From Rhodobacteraceae bacterium HLUCCO18 (GTDB lineage: Bacteria > Pseudomonadota > Alphaproteobacteria > Rhodobacterales > Rhodobacteraceae): 64,000 nucleotides of DNA. The stretch spans positions 1-64,000 of the forward strand of contig LJSY01000001.1 in assembly GCA_001314805.1 (NCBI GenBank), given 5' to 3'. Shown one piece after another: positions 1-9,586 of this stretch (position 1 is the stretch's first letter; each line of letters starts with the position of its first letter). The notes beneath the pieces are model-generated. The model was not told where the DNA came from and made no database searches. It saw nothing but the letters and a program-made list of their open reading frames with translations. A program made the position numbers and the translations under genes.

Positions 1-758
1 ACCCAGACGGGCGCCAGCATCACCTCGATCAACGTCAGAAGCGCGAGATCCGCCGCCGGAACCACCCGGCTGCCCAGCGTGAAAAGCACCATTCCCCCGG
101 AGAGCAGGACCGCGCCCATCCCCATCGCCCAGAGCGCATCGGGCACTGGCACGGCAAGCGATGTGCCCGCAAGAAGCGTCATCGCCCCCGCCGCGGCGAT
201 GGCGAAGATACCGCCGAGCAGCACCGTCGGCAGCGTGTCGGCGATGGCGCGCCAGCGCAGGGACACGGTGAAGGCCGCGAACCCCGCCGCACTGATCAGC
301 GCGGCGATGTTGCCGGCAAGGACACCGGTGGCCAACCCGCCGCTGATCATCACGTAGATGCCGACCATGGCGAGCGCGATGGAGGCCCATGTCTTGGCGC
401 GCACGCCCTCGCCCAGCACGATCCAGCCGGCGAGCGCGGTCAGGAAGGGCGTCGCGGCGAAGAGAAACACGGCGTTGGCGACGGTCGTGACCTGCATCGC
501 GTAGACCGCGCCGCCGAAGGCCGCGACAAGGCCGAACCCGCCGAGGATGCCGGCCATGCCGGCGCGCCTAATGCCGGGCAGGACCCGTCCCCGCCCGCGC
601 CATGCAAGGAAGGCCAGCAGGACCGGCATCATCCCGACCGAGCGCCAGAACAACGTGGCCCAGGGACCCGCATCCTCGATCTGCCGGAAGATCAGGCCTT
701 GCAGCGACCACAGCAGGGCCGCGGCCGCGACGAGGGCGACACCCGTTCCATAGCGCAT
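1..758 (-). CDS. EamA/DMT-family transporter (3' part, runs off the window start)
   Basis: Reverse-strand translation MRYGTGVALVAAAALLWSLQGLIFRQIEDAGPWATLFWRSVGMMPVLLAFLAW... shows multiple hydrophobic helices typical of EamA permeases; no stop before the window edge. Confidence 0.8.
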   Translation of the reverse strand, partial: MRYGTGVALVAAAALLWSLQGLIFRQIEDAGPWATLFWRSVGMMPVLLAFLAWRGRGRVLPGIRRAGMAGILGGFGLVAAFGGAVYAMQVTTVANAVFLFAATPFLTALAGWIVLGEGVRAKTWASIALAMVGIYVMISGGLATGVLAGNIAALISAAGFAAFTVSLRWRAIADTLPTVLLGGIFAIAAAGAMTLLAGTSLAVPVPDALWAMGMGAVLLSGGMVLFTLGSRVVPAADLALLTLIEVMLAPVW

Positions 759-940
759 CTGCCTTCGTCCGCCTTGCCGTGCCAGCCAATCGTTGGAATT
801 ATCTGGACCGTGGCGCAGCGCGCCGTCGCGTCAGGAAACGACCTTGGCCCGCGCCGTTTTCCGACACCGAATGGGCGGTAAAGGAAAAAACGGCGCCCGA
901 AGGCGCCGCCTTTTCCTGCCGAGCGGTGCGGGCGATGCCG

Positions 941-2785
941 CTACTCCTCCACCCACCAGACGTCGGGCTGCCAGCCGATCCAGTCGCCGTAGATGGGGAT
1001 GTAATCCGGGTAGCGCAGTTCCGCATCATGGGCGATCCGCGCGATGGGGTTGTACCAGAAGGGCACCACGTAGCGCTGCGAGATCAGCACCCGGTCGAGG
1101 GCACGGACGGCGGCGACGTAGTCGTCCTGGCTTTCGGAGGTCAGCATCCGGTCGATCATCGCCTCGATGGCCGGGTGGCAGGCGCCCATCACGTTGCGCG
1201 AGCCTTCGGTCTCGACCATGTCGCAGCCCCAGTAAAGGCGCTGCTCGTTGCCTGGACTGAGCGACAGGCCTCGCCGGAAGGTCGTCATGTCGAAATCGAA
1301 GGCATCCGTGCGCTCTCGATACTGGGCCGGATCGACGGAGTTGACGGACGGCGTGATGCCGAGTCGTTCCAGCGCCTCCACGTAGATGTTGACGATGGCC
1401 TCGTTCTCGGACGACCCGCTCTGCAACAGGATATCGAAGGTGAAGGGCGTGCCGTCGGGGCCGGTCATCACGCCCTCTTCGACCGTATAGCCCGCCTCCT
1501 CCATCAGGCGCAGCGCCTCGGCGATGCCGGCGCGGTTGCGCTCCGACCCGTCCGAGACCGGCAGCTCGTACCCCTCGAGCGCGCCGGGCAGAAGTTCGCC
1601 CGCGAAGGGTTCGAGGAATTCCGCCACCCTGCCCTCGGCCGGTCCGGGGAGCATCCCCAGCGGCGAGTTGGAGAAATAGGAGGTGATGCGCGGCTCGATC
1701 CCGCCGTTGAGCGTCTGGTTGATGAATTCGAAGTTGAAGGCCTGGATCATCGCCTCGCGGACGCGCCAGTCGGCGAAGACGTCGTGGCGTGTGTTCATCA
1801 CCAGCCCGGTGATCCCCGAAGGCCGGCGGTGGGGCACTTCCGACAGAACCACCTCCCCCGACTGCACGCGCGGGAAGTCGTAATTCTCGGCCCAGTTGGC
1901 GGCGTTGGTCTCGCGCATTGTCGTCAGCAGGCCGCTGGTGAAGGCCTCGAACATGGCTGTGCCGTCGGTGAAGAACTCCATCCGCACCTCGTCGATCACG
2001 TTGGTGCCGCGACGGAACGGCAGATCCGCGCCCCAGTAATCGGGATCGCGCCGGAGCGAAACGAAGCGGCCGGCCTCGAAATCGTCGATCACATAGGGCG
2101 CCGTGGCGATCGGGATCGTGTCGAGCCCGCTTTCGGTAAAATCCGCGTCCTCCCACTGGGCGGCCTTGAGGATCGGCCTGAGCCCCATGATGAGCGCCAG
2201 TTCACGGTCGGCCTCGGTGAAGGTCAGCCGCACCGAGCGGTCGCCCGTGGCCTCGATCGACGCGATCCGGGTCCAGGCGTTCAGGTAGCGCGGGTGGCCT
2301 TCGGTGCCCAGCGTCTCGTAGGACCAGATCACGTCCTCGACCGTGACCGGGCTGCCGTCGGAAAACCGCGCCTCGGGGCGGAGCGTGAATTCCACCCACA
2401 TATGATTCGGATCGACTTCGACCGATTCGGCCAGCAGACCGTAGAGCGTGAAGGGTTCGTCCCAGGACCGGCCCATCAGCGACTCGTAGGCAAGGAATCG
2501 CAGCTGCCATGGCACCGAGCCCTGGCGGATATGGGGGTTGAGACTGTCGAAGGACCCGACCTCGCCGGTGACGATCCGCCCGCCGGTGGGCGCGTCGGGA
2601 TTTGCGTAGGGCAAATGCTCGTAATCGGGGGGCAATGCGGGCTGCCCGTACATCGAGATCCCGTGCATTGGCTGGGTTATTGCGGGCCCCGCGGCGACCA
2701 CGGCGCCGATGAACATGATCTTCGCGATCTGCCGCCCTAGTGGTACGGAATCGTGAAGGAATCTTCCGAAACAATTCTCTGGCAT
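941..2785 (-). CDS. ABC transporter substrate-binding protein, family 5 (peptide/oligopeptide type)
   Basis: 614-aa ORF with SBP_bac_5 motifs (GGRIVTGEVGSFDSLNPH, LRPEARFSDGSPVTVEDVIWSYE). The true start may be an internal Met before the hydrophobic signal. Confidence 0.88.
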   Translation of the reverse strand: MPENCFGRFLHDSVPLGRQIAKIMFIGAVVAAGPAITQPMHGISMYGQPALPPDYEHLPYANPDAPTGGRIVTGEVGSFDSLNPHIRQGSVPWQLRFLAYESLMGRSWDEPFTLYGLLAESVEVDPNHMWVEFTLRPEARFSDGSPVTVEDVIWSYETLGTEGHPRYLNAWTRIASIEATGDRSVRLTFTEADRELALIMGLRPILKAAQWEDADFTESGLDTIPIATAPYVIDDFEAGRFVSLRRDPDYWGADLPFRRGTNVIDEVRMEFFTDGTAMFEAFTSGLLTTMRETNAANWAENYDFPRVQSGEVVLSEVPHRRPSGITGLVMNTRHDVFADWRVREAMIQAFNFEFINQTLNGGIEPRITSYFSNSPLGMLPGPAEGRVAEFLEPFAGELLPGALEGYELPVSDGSERNRAGIAEALRLMEEAGYTVEEGVMTGPDGTPFTFDILLQSGSSENEAIVNIYVEALERLGITPSVNSVDPAQYRERTDAFDFDMTTFRRGLSLSPGNEQRLYWGCDMVETEGSRNVMGACHPAIEAMIDRMLTSESQDDYVAAVRALDRVLISQRYVVPFWYNPIARIAHDAELRYPDYIPIYGDWIGWQPDVWWVEE

Positions 2786-2865
2786 CCGTGAACAGTCCCC
2801 TCACACATGTGTTTTTCCTGTGAATGCAGGCTAGTCATGCAATTGGTCGCGGTGCAACTTTTCGG

Positions 2866-2895
2866 TTGGACACGCGGCAAGTCATTGCTTATAAA
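2866..2895 (+). promoter_or_regulatory. Sigma70-like promoter TTGGAC-N18-TATAAA
   Basis: TTGGAC at 2866-2871 and TATAAA at 2890-2895 in intergenic DNA, upstream of a strong intrinsic terminator. Confidence 0.5.
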
Positions 2896-2901
2896 GAGGC
2901 C

Positions 2902-2977
2902 ACTGCTCGATAGGTTTCTTGCCTGTATGAAACCTGCCTCATAACTTAACGCCGGCCTCGTGCCGGCGTTTTTTTTT
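2902..2977 (+). ncRNA. Candidate intergenic small RNA (about 75 nt) ending in an intrinsic terminator
   Basis: Promoter-like boxes, then hairpin AGGTTTC-ttgcctgtat-GAAACCT (2912-2935), then terminator ACGCCGGC-ctcgt-GCCGGCGT plus a 9-T tract (2949-2977). No ORF of note. Confidence 0.5.
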
Positions 2978-3103
2978 GCGCAGGTCCCAGCGTGAGCGGA
3001 TGAGCCGCCCTTCGTGCCGGTGCCCCTTGCCGGTCCCTCTGTTCCTTTCGCAGATGCAGCATTAGTGTCGCGCCCGAACGCCATCAGCGAGGGAACGACA
3101 TCC

Positions 3104-3889
3104 ATGGCCATCATCACCGATCTGTCGGGAAAGACCGCCGTCATCACCGGCTCCAACTCCGGCATCGGGCTCGGCATCGCGCGGGAACTGGCGCGGGCCG
3201 GCGCCGATATCGTGCTGAACTCCTTCACCGACCGGGAAGAGGACCACGCGCTGGCCGCCGGGATCGCCGAGGACGCCGGCGTCACCGTGCGCTACATCAA
3301 GGCCGACATGTCGAAGGGCGGCGAATGCCGCGCGCTGATCGAAAAGGCAGGGGCCTGCGACATCCTCGTCAACAACGCGGGCATCCAGCATGTCGCCGCG
3401 ATCCCCGATTTCCCGGTCGCGAAATGGGATGCGATCATCGCGATCAACCTCAGCTCCGCCTTTCACACCACGGCGGCCGCCCTGCCCCTGATGCGCGCCG
3501 CCGGCTGGGGCCGCGTGATCAATATCGCCTCGGCCCATGGCCTGACGGCGAGCCCCTACAAGGCGGCATACATCGCGGCCAAGCACGGGATCGTGGGCCT
3601 GACCAAGACGACGGCGCTGGAGACCGCGGAGGAGCCGATCACGGCGAACGCGATCTGCCCGGGCTACGTCCTGACCCCGCTGGTCGAGGCGCAGATCCCC
3701 GACACGATGAAGGAATACGACATGAGCCGGGAGGACGTGATCCGCAACGTCATGCTGACGCGCCAGCCGTCGAAGGAATTCGCCACGGTCGAGCAGATGG
3801 GCGGCACGGCGGCCTTCCTGTGCTCGGACGCCGCCGCGCAGATCACCGGGACCACGATCAGCGTCGATGGCGGCTGGACGGCCCTGTAA
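3104..3889 (+). CDS. bdhA: 3-hydroxybutyrate dehydrogenase (SDR family)
   Basis: TGSNSGIGLGIA nucleotide-binding motif, NNAGIQHVAAI, YKAAYIAAKHG active-site region, C-terminal GTTISVDGGWTAL. Confidence 0.85.
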   Translation: MAIITDLSGKTAVITGSNSGIGLGIARELARAGADIVLNSFTDREEDHALAAGIAEDAGVTVRYIKADMSKGGECRALIEKAGACDILVNNAGIQHVAAIPDFPVAKWDAIIAINLSSAFHTTAAALPLMRAAGWGRVINIASAHGLTASPYKAAYIAAKHGIVGLTKTTALETAEEPITANAICPGYVLTPLVEAQIPDTMKEYDMSREDVIRNVMLTRQPSKEFATVEQMGGTAAFLCSDAAAQITGTTISVDGGWTAL

Positions 3890-3926
3890 CTCGGGTGGTG
3901 CGATCATTCGTGCGAATGATCGAAAA

Positions 3927-3985
3927 GGGGGGCTCCGCCCCCGCGCCCTGCGGGCGCTCCCCCGGAGGTTTTTTGCCAGGATGAA
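3927..3985 (+). repeat. Gene-end hairpin repeat (GGGGGCTC[CT]GCCCCC...CCCCCGGAGGTTTTTTGCCAGGATGAAG)
   Basis: Nested inverted repeats shared with 23546, 32105 and 48904; sits just downstream of bdhA. Confidence 0.65.
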
Positions 3986-4004
3986 GTTGCCGGGAGTGTG
4001 AAGG

Positions 4005-5039
4005 ATGGCCGGGACGAAACGCATCAATCTCGCGCTTCAGGGCGGCGGCGCGCATGGCGCCTTTACCTGGGGCGTGCTCGACCGGTTGCTTGAAAGCGAC
4101 GAGATCGAGATCGCGGGCATATCCGGCACCTCCGCGGGCGCGCTGAACGGCGCGGCGCTCAAGGCGGGTCTGGCGCGCGGTGGCCCCGAGGCGGCGCGGG
4201 AAAACCTGGAATGGCTCTGGGAACAGGTGGGCGCGATCACCGACCCGCGCATGACGCCGTGGCTGGAGGCTGTCGCGCCCTCGGCCATGAGCGGCGCGAT
4301 CGAGGCCTCGTTGCCCTTCGCGCTGGGCGACACGGTCTCGCGCATGGTCAGCCCCTACGCGGCGGGGCCGTTCTACACCAACCCGCTGCGCCGGATCGTT
4401 GAGCGGTTCCATTACGACGAGGTCTGCGGCGAACCCGGGCCGGCCTTTCACATCTGCGCCACCAATGTGCGCACCGGCAAGATCCGGGTTTTCACCGGCG
4501 ACGATATCGGGCCCGAGGCGATCATGGCCTCGGCCTGCCTGCCGACGCTGTTCAAGGCCGTGGAGATCCCCGATGCCGCGACCGGCAGGCTCGAGGCCTA
4601 TTGGGACGGCGGCTATACCGGCAACCCGGCGCTCTACCCGCTCTTCGCGTCCGAACTGCCCGGCGACGTCGTGGTGGTGAACATCAACCCGCTTTATCGC
4701 GAGGAAGTGCCGGTGACGGCGCGCGCGATCCAGAACCGGATCAACGAGATCAGCTTCAACGCCTCGCTCCTGCGGGAGATGCGCGCCATCGACTTCGTTC
4801 AGCGTCTGCTGGAGGAAGGGACCTTGGCAGAAGGCCGCATGAAGCGGCTGCGTCTGCACATGATCGCCGATGACGCGCTGATGCGGCAGCTTTCGGTGGC
4901 CACCAAGCTCGTGGCCACGCCGCAGGTCCTGCACCAGTTGCGTCAGGCCGGGCGCATCGCGGCCGAGGCGTTCCTCGAGGCCCATCTGGGCGACATCGGC
5001 ACCCGGAGCAGCATCGATTTGCGCGAGATGTTCGCCTGA
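4005..5039 (+). CDS. Patatin-like phospholipase family protein
   Basis: LQGGGAHGAFTWGVLD oxyanion motif, GISGTSAGALNG (GxSxG) and DGG motif (YWDGGYTGNPAL). Confidence 0.88.
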   Translation: MAGTKRINLALQGGGAHGAFTWGVLDRLLESDEIEIAGISGTSAGALNGAALKAGLARGGPEAARENLEWLWEQVGAITDPRMTPWLEAVAPSAMSGAIEASLPFALGDTVSRMVSPYAAGPFYTNPLRRIVERFHYDEVCGEPGPAFHICATNVRTGKIRVFTGDDIGPEAIMASACLPTLFKAVEIPDAATGRLEAYWDGGYTGNPALYPLFASELPGDVVVVNINPLYREEVPVTARAIQNRINEISFNASLLREMRAIDFVQRLLEEGTLAEGRMKRLRLHMIADDALMRQLSVATKLVATPQVLHQLRQAGRIAAEAFLEAHLGDIGTRSSIDLREMFA

Positions 5040-5102
5040 AGGGGGAACCTGTCGCGGCCGCGCTCCGTTGACGGGGCGTGTGGAACGGCAGGAGGCCCCA
5101 AA

Positions 5103-5453
5103 ATGCAGTGGAACGACATCCAGGCGAACTGGCCAGCAATGATCCCGGTGCTGCGGGCAGCGTTTCCGGAACTCGACGAGGCGCTGCTGACCGGCCTGAG
5201 CGGAACGCCCGAGGAACTGGCCGACGCGCTGGCCGAGGCCTCGTCGCGCGACCGGCAGGAGGCGATGCGCGACCTCGAGGCCTGGCGCGAGGGTCCGATG
5301 CCCGCCGACGCCTATGCCGACCCCACCCATGACGATGCCGCCCTGTCCGAGGCCGGACGCTACGTCCCCGAGGGGGAGGACGTCCTGTCCGATGACAGCC
5401 GCTTCGGCGATGACGACCTGCCCGACCGCCCGATGGGAAGGCGCGAGACCTGA
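5103..5453 (+). CDS. Hypothetical acidic protein (116 aa)
   Basis: Complete ORF with good context; no family recognised with certainty. Confidence 0.6.
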   Translation: MQWNDIQANWPAMIPVLRAAFPELDEALLTGLSGTPEELADALAEASSRDRQEAMRDLEAWREGPMPADAYADPTHDDAALSEAGRYVPEGEDVLSDDSRFGDDDLPDRPMGRRET

Positions 5454-5507
5454 CGCGGGTTCGGTCCCGCTCCGTCCCGCGCAGTCCCGTGAAGTAACCC
5501 AGCCCGC

Positions 5508-6128
5508 TCAGTCCCGGGACGTCACCCAGAGGATCGTCGCGTCATCCTCGGAGATCGAGATCACGTTATGGCCCATGGCCGCGTCGTAATAGGCGCTGTC
5601 GCCGCGGGCGAGGTCCACATGCGCGTAGAACTCGGTGAAGAGCCGCACGCGTCCGGTGAGGACGTACAGGAACTCCTCCCCGTCATGGCGGACCCAGCCG
5701 TCGAATTCGTCGAAACTGCGGGCCCGGATGCGTGTGCGGTAGGGCAGCATCGCCTTGCGCGTGAGCGTGCCCGCCAGAAGCTCGTGCTCGTAGGTCGCGG
5801 TGGGATGCGCCTGCCCCTCGGAGCTGCGCGTCACCGCCATGCGCCCTGTGACCTGCGCCTCGGAGGGCGGGGTGAAAAGCTGCGGGACGGAGATATCGAG
5901 CCCCTGCGCCAGTTTCTTCAGCGCGTCATAGGTGGGCGACATCTGCGCGTTCTCGATCTTCGAGAGGGTCGAACGCGCCAGCCCCGCCGCCTGTGCCGCC
6001 TGCTCCAGCGTCCAGCCGCGCGCCTTGCGCAGCGCGCGCACACGTTCGGCCAGGTCCACCGGTTGCGGCGGGCCCTCCCCGGCGTCACCGGCGCGCGCGA
6101 GGCGCAAGAGGCTCGGTTCATCCTTCAT
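5508..6128 (-). CDS. XRE-family transcriptional regulator with C-terminal cupin domain
   Basis: HTH ...RVRALRKARGWTLEQAAQAAGLARSTLSKIENAQMSPTYDALKKLAQGL plus a cupin-like C-terminus; start chosen at MKDEPS. Confidence 0.85.
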   Translation of the reverse strand: MKDEPSLLRLARAGDAGEGPPQPVDLAERVRALRKARGWTLEQAAQAAGLARSTLSKIENAQMSPTYDALKKLAQGLDISVPQLFTPPSEAQVTGRMAVTRSSEGQAHPTATYEHELLAGTLTRKAMLPYRTRIRARSFDEFDGWVRHDGEEFLYVLTGRVRLFTEFYAHVDLARGDSAYYDAAMGHNVISISEDDATILWVTSRD

Positions 6129-6215
6129 CGCGCGCCACATAGCCGCTTTCGGCCCGCAGGTGCAACGCCCGCCGGTCCCTTGCGAAGGGCGGCCCTTGGG
6201 CATAGGCCGTCGAGC

Positions 6216-7706
6216 ATGGATGCGCCCTGCCCCGATCCCTTCAACCTCGCCGATTACGTGCTGTCGGCGGCCCGCCGCGAGCCCGGGAAGATCGCGCTGG
6301 CCGTTCTGGGTCCCGCGCGGGCGGAGCGGTGGAGCTACGCGCGCCTCGAGGCGGCGGTCCTCGGCATGGCCGGGGCGCTCAAATCCGCGGGCCTCGGTCC
6401 GGCCGACCGGGTTCTCCTGCGGCTGGGCAACACGGTCGATTTTCCGGTGGCGTTTCTGGGCGCAGTGGCGGCAGGTCTGGTGCCGGTGCCGACGGCCGCG
6501 GGGCTGACCGTGCCCGAGATCACGCGCCTGGCGCGTCTCGTGACACCCTCCGCCATCCTCGCACAGCCCGATATCGCGCTGCCGGAAGGTGCCGCCTGCC
6601 CTGTTTTCACCGATATCGGCGCCATGATGGCGCATGCGCCGGGCGAGACCGTTTTCGGGCCTCCCGACCGGCTCGCCTATCTCGTCTTCACCTCCGGCTC
6701 GTCCGGCGATCCCAAGGCCGTGGCCCATGCCCATCGCGCCGTCTGGGCCCGGCGCATGATGTTCGATGGCTGGTACGGGCTTGGCCGTGAGGACCGGCTG
6801 CTCCATGCCGGGGCCTTCAACTGGACCTTCACGCTCGGCACCGGCCTGCTCGACCCATGGGCCATGGGCGCGACCGCGCTGATCCCTGCGCCCGGCGTGC
6901 CGATCGAGGCGCTGCCGCTGCTGATGCGCCGCCATGACGCGACGATCCTTGCCGCCGCGCCCGGTGTCTTCCGGCGGCTGCTGCGCACGGAAGGCGACCT
7001 GCATCTGCCCCGCCTGCGCCACGGGCTATCGGCGGGCGAGAAACTGCCCGAGCCCCTGCGCGCGCGCTGGACGGAGGCCACCGGCACCGCGGTGCACGAG
7101 GCGCTGGGCATGTCGGAATGTTCCACGTTCCTGTCGGGTTCCCCCGCCCGTCCGGCGCCGGAGGGCACGCTGGGCTTCGCGCAGGAGGGCCGCCGCCTCG
7201 CCGTGCTGGACGAGGACGGGGTGGACCTGCCCGTGGGCGAGATCGGCACGCTTGCCGTCCATCGCAGCGATCCGGGCCTGATGCTGGGCTACTGGACCGG
7301 GTCGGGCGCGCCGGACCTGCCTCTCAGGGGCGACTGGTTCGAGACCGGCGACCGTGTCCTGCTCAGGCCCGACGGCGCCTACGTCTATCACGGGCGCCGC
7401 GACGACCTGATCACCGCGGGCGGCTTTCGCGTCGCCCCGCAGGAGATCGAGGCGGCCTTTCACGGCGCGCCGGGCGTGGAGGATTGCGCGGCACTCGCCA
7501 TCAGTCCGAACCCTGACACGACGCTCATTGCGCTCGCCCATGCCGGTATCGCCCCGGAGGCCGCGCTTGCGGAACTGGCGCAGGCGCGGCTGGCGCGCTA
7601 CAAGCAGCCGAGGGCCTATGTTCATCTGGACGCCCTGCCCCGATCCCCCAATGGCAAGCTTGACCGGCGCGCGCTGGCCGGGCTGGTGCGAAAGGCGCTG
7701 ACATGA
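6216..7706 (+). CDS. AMP-dependent acyl-CoA synthetase/ligase (class I adenylate-forming)
   Basis: YLVFTSGSSGDPKAVAHAH P-loop motif, YHGRRDDLITAGGFRVAPQEIE and LPRSPNGKLDRRAL motifs. Confidence 0.9.
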   Translation: MDAPCPDPFNLADYVLSAARREPGKIALAVLGPARAERWSYARLEAAVLGMAGALKSAGLGPADRVLLRLGNTVDFPVAFLGAVAAGLVPVPTAAGLTVPEITRLARLVTPSAILAQPDIALPEGAACPVFTDIGAMMAHAPGETVFGPPDRLAYLVFTSGSSGDPKAVAHAHRAVWARRMMFDGWYGLGREDRLLHAGAFNWTFTLGTGLLDPWAMGATALIPAPGVPIEALPLLMRRHDATILAAAPGVFRRLLRTEGDLHLPRLRHGLSAGEKLPEPLRARWTEATGTAVHEALGMSECSTFLSGSPARPAPEGTLGFAQEGRRLAVLDEDGVDLPVGEIGTLAVHRSDPGLMLGYWTGSGAPDLPLRGDWFETGDRVLLRPDGAYVYHGRRDDLITAGGFRVAPQEIEAAFHGAPGVEDCAALAISPNPDTTLIALAHAGIAPEAALAELAQARLARYKQPRAYVHLDALPRSPNGKLDRRALAGLVRKALT

Positions 7707-8356
7707 TCCCGCTCGACATCATCTCGGATCCGATCTGTCCGTGGTGCTATATCGGCTGGACGAACCTTGCCCGCGCACTCGAGGCGCGGCCCGATCACCC
7801 CTTCGCCATCGAATGGCACCCCTTCCAGCTCAACCCAGAGATGCCCGAGGGCGGCATGGACCGCCGCGAGTACCTCGAGGCCAAGTTCGGCGGCCGGGAG
7901 GGCGCGGTGAAAGCCTATGCGCCGGTGCTGGACCATGCCGAGCGCGCGGGGCTTGCGTTGAACTTCGACAGGATCGAGCGCACGCCCAACACGATCGATG
8001 CGCACCGGCTGATCCACTGGGCCGGGATCGAGGGGCGGCAGACGCCCGTCGCGGTGGCGCTTTTCAGGGCCTATTTCGTGGACGGGCGCGATATCGGCGA
8101 TCCCGACACGCTCCGCGAGATCGCGGAGGCCATGGGGCTCGACGGGGCGATGATCGCGACGCTTCTGGCGGGCGACGCGGATGCCGACGACCTGCGCGCG
8201 CGCGATGCCTCGGCCCGGTCGCGCGGTGTCACCGGAGTGCCCTGTTTCTTGGTGGCGCGGCAGCACGTGGTCACGGGCGCCCAGTCGCCCGAGTTCTGGA
8301 TGCAGGTGATCGACGAGGTGAACGCGGCCCGCGCAGGCTCGGACGCCGGGCAATGA
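7703..8356 (+). CDS. DsbA-family oxidoreductase (FrnE-like)
   Basis: IISDPICPWCYIGWTNLARAL (CPWC) and GVTGVPCFLVARQHVVTGAQSPEFW. Confidence 0.88.
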   Translation: MIPLDIISDPICPWCYIGWTNLARALEARPDHPFAIEWHPFQLNPEMPEGGMDRREYLEAKFGGREGAVKAYAPVLDHAERAGLALNFDRIERTPNTIDAHRLIHWAGIEGRQTPVAVALFRAYFVDGRDIGDPDTLREIAEAMGLDGAMIATLLAGDADADDLRARDASARSRGVTGVPCFLVARQHVVTGAQSPEFWMQVIDEVNAARAGSDAGQ

Positions 8357-9579
8357 GCGTCGCCGAAGGGAACGCCGCGCAGCCGAAGCGCCTGTCGCGC
8401 GGGGAATTCATCGCGCTGATGGGTACGATCTTCGCCACGGTGGCCTTTTCCATCGACGCGATGCTGCCCGCGCTGCCCGAGATCGCGGCCGAACTGTCGC
8501 CCGAGGACGCCAACCGCGCGCAGCTGATCCTGACGAGCTTCGTTCTCGGCATGGGGCTCGGCACGCTTGTGGTGGGCCCGCTATCGGACGCGCTGGGCCG
8601 CAAGCGCGTGATCCTGATGGGGGCCGCGCTCTATCTCGTGGGGGCGGCGCTTGCCTTCGTGGCGCCCTCGCTCGAGATGATCCTGCTTGCGCGCGTCATC
8701 CAGGGGCTTGGGGCGTCGGGACCGCGCGTCGTGTCGCTGGCCATGATCCGAGACCTCTATTCCGGCCGGGCCATGGCGCAGATCGTGTCCTACGCGATGC
8801 TGATCTTCACGATCTTTCCCGCCGTCGCGCCGCTGATCGGGGCGGCGATCATCGCGGGTTTCGGCTGGCGATCGATCTTCGTGGCCTTCCTCGTGTTCTC
8901 CGTCCTGTCCGTCGGCTGGCTCGCCCTGCGCCAGCCCGAGACGCTGGCACCCGAGGCGCGCCGCCCGCTTCAGGCGGGCCGGATCATCGCGGACATGCGC
9001 GAGGCGATGGCGCACCGGCAGATGCAGCTGTCGATCCTGACCCAGACGCTGATCTTCACGGCGCTCTTCGGTTGCATCAGTTCCATCCAGCAGGTCTTCG
9101 ACACGACCTATGGGCGGGGGGAGGCCTTTCCGCTCTGGTTCGCGCTGATCGCGCTTCTGGCGGCGCCGGCCGGTCCGGTCAACGGAAGCCTCGTCATGCG
9201 GCTTGGCATGCGCCCGCTGATCCGCCGCGCGCTGTGGCTTTCGGCCGCGGCGGGGGTCGGCACCGGCCTATACCTCATGGCCGTGGGACCGGGACAGGGC
9301 TTCGCCGTCTATTTCATCTGGTCCGTGACCGTCTTCGGGACGGCGGCCTTCACCATCGGCAATCTCAACGCGCTGGCGCTGGAGCCTCTGGGCCATATCG
9401 CGGGCACGGCCGCGTCGCTGATGGGGGCGCTGGCCACCGTGGGCGGGGCCATCGGCGGCGCGCTGATCGGCCAGCTCTACGACGGGACGGCCGTGCCGGT
9501 GGCGATCTGCATCGGCCTGGCGCAGGGCCTGGCCGCCGTGGTGATGATCCGCATGCCGCGCGAGGCGGTGGACGACTGA
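8353..9579 (+). CDS. Bcr/CflA-like multidrug efflux MFS transporter
   Basis: MGTIFATVAFSIDAMLPALPEIAAEL, GPLSDALGRKRVILMG; 12-TM type hydrophobicity; ATG overlaps the previous stop. Confidence 0.85.
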   Translation: MSVAEGNAAQPKRLSRGEFIALMGTIFATVAFSIDAMLPALPEIAAELSPEDANRAQLILTSFVLGMGLGTLVVGPLSDALGRKRVILMGAALYLVGAALAFVAPSLEMILLARVIQGLGASGPRVVSLAMIRDLYSGRAMAQIVSYAMLIFTIFPAVAPLIGAAIIAGFGWRSIFVAFLVFSVLSVGWLALRQPETLAPEARRPLQAGRIIADMREAMAHRQMQLSILTQTLIFTALFGCISSIQQVFDTTYGRGEAFPLWFALIALLAAPAGPVNGSLVMRLGMRPLIRRALWLSAAAGVGTGLYLMAVGPGQGFAVYFIWSVTVFGTAAFTIGNLNALALEPLGHIAGTAASLMGALATVGGAIGGALIGQLYDGTAVPVAICIGLAQGLAAVVMIRMPREAVDD

Positions 9580-9586
9580 GGTACGC

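Noticed and set aside
602-2740. 712-aa + strand ORF
   Set aside because: Antisense shadow of the family-5 substrate-binding protein (941-2785, minus); His/Arg/Gly-rich low-complexity translation with no recognisable domain.
3901-3922. Palindrome CGATCATTCG-TG-CGAATGATCG after bdhA as a regulator site
   Set aside because: Position right after the bdhA stop and before the gene-end repeat fits a 3'-end hairpin; no evidence for an operator.
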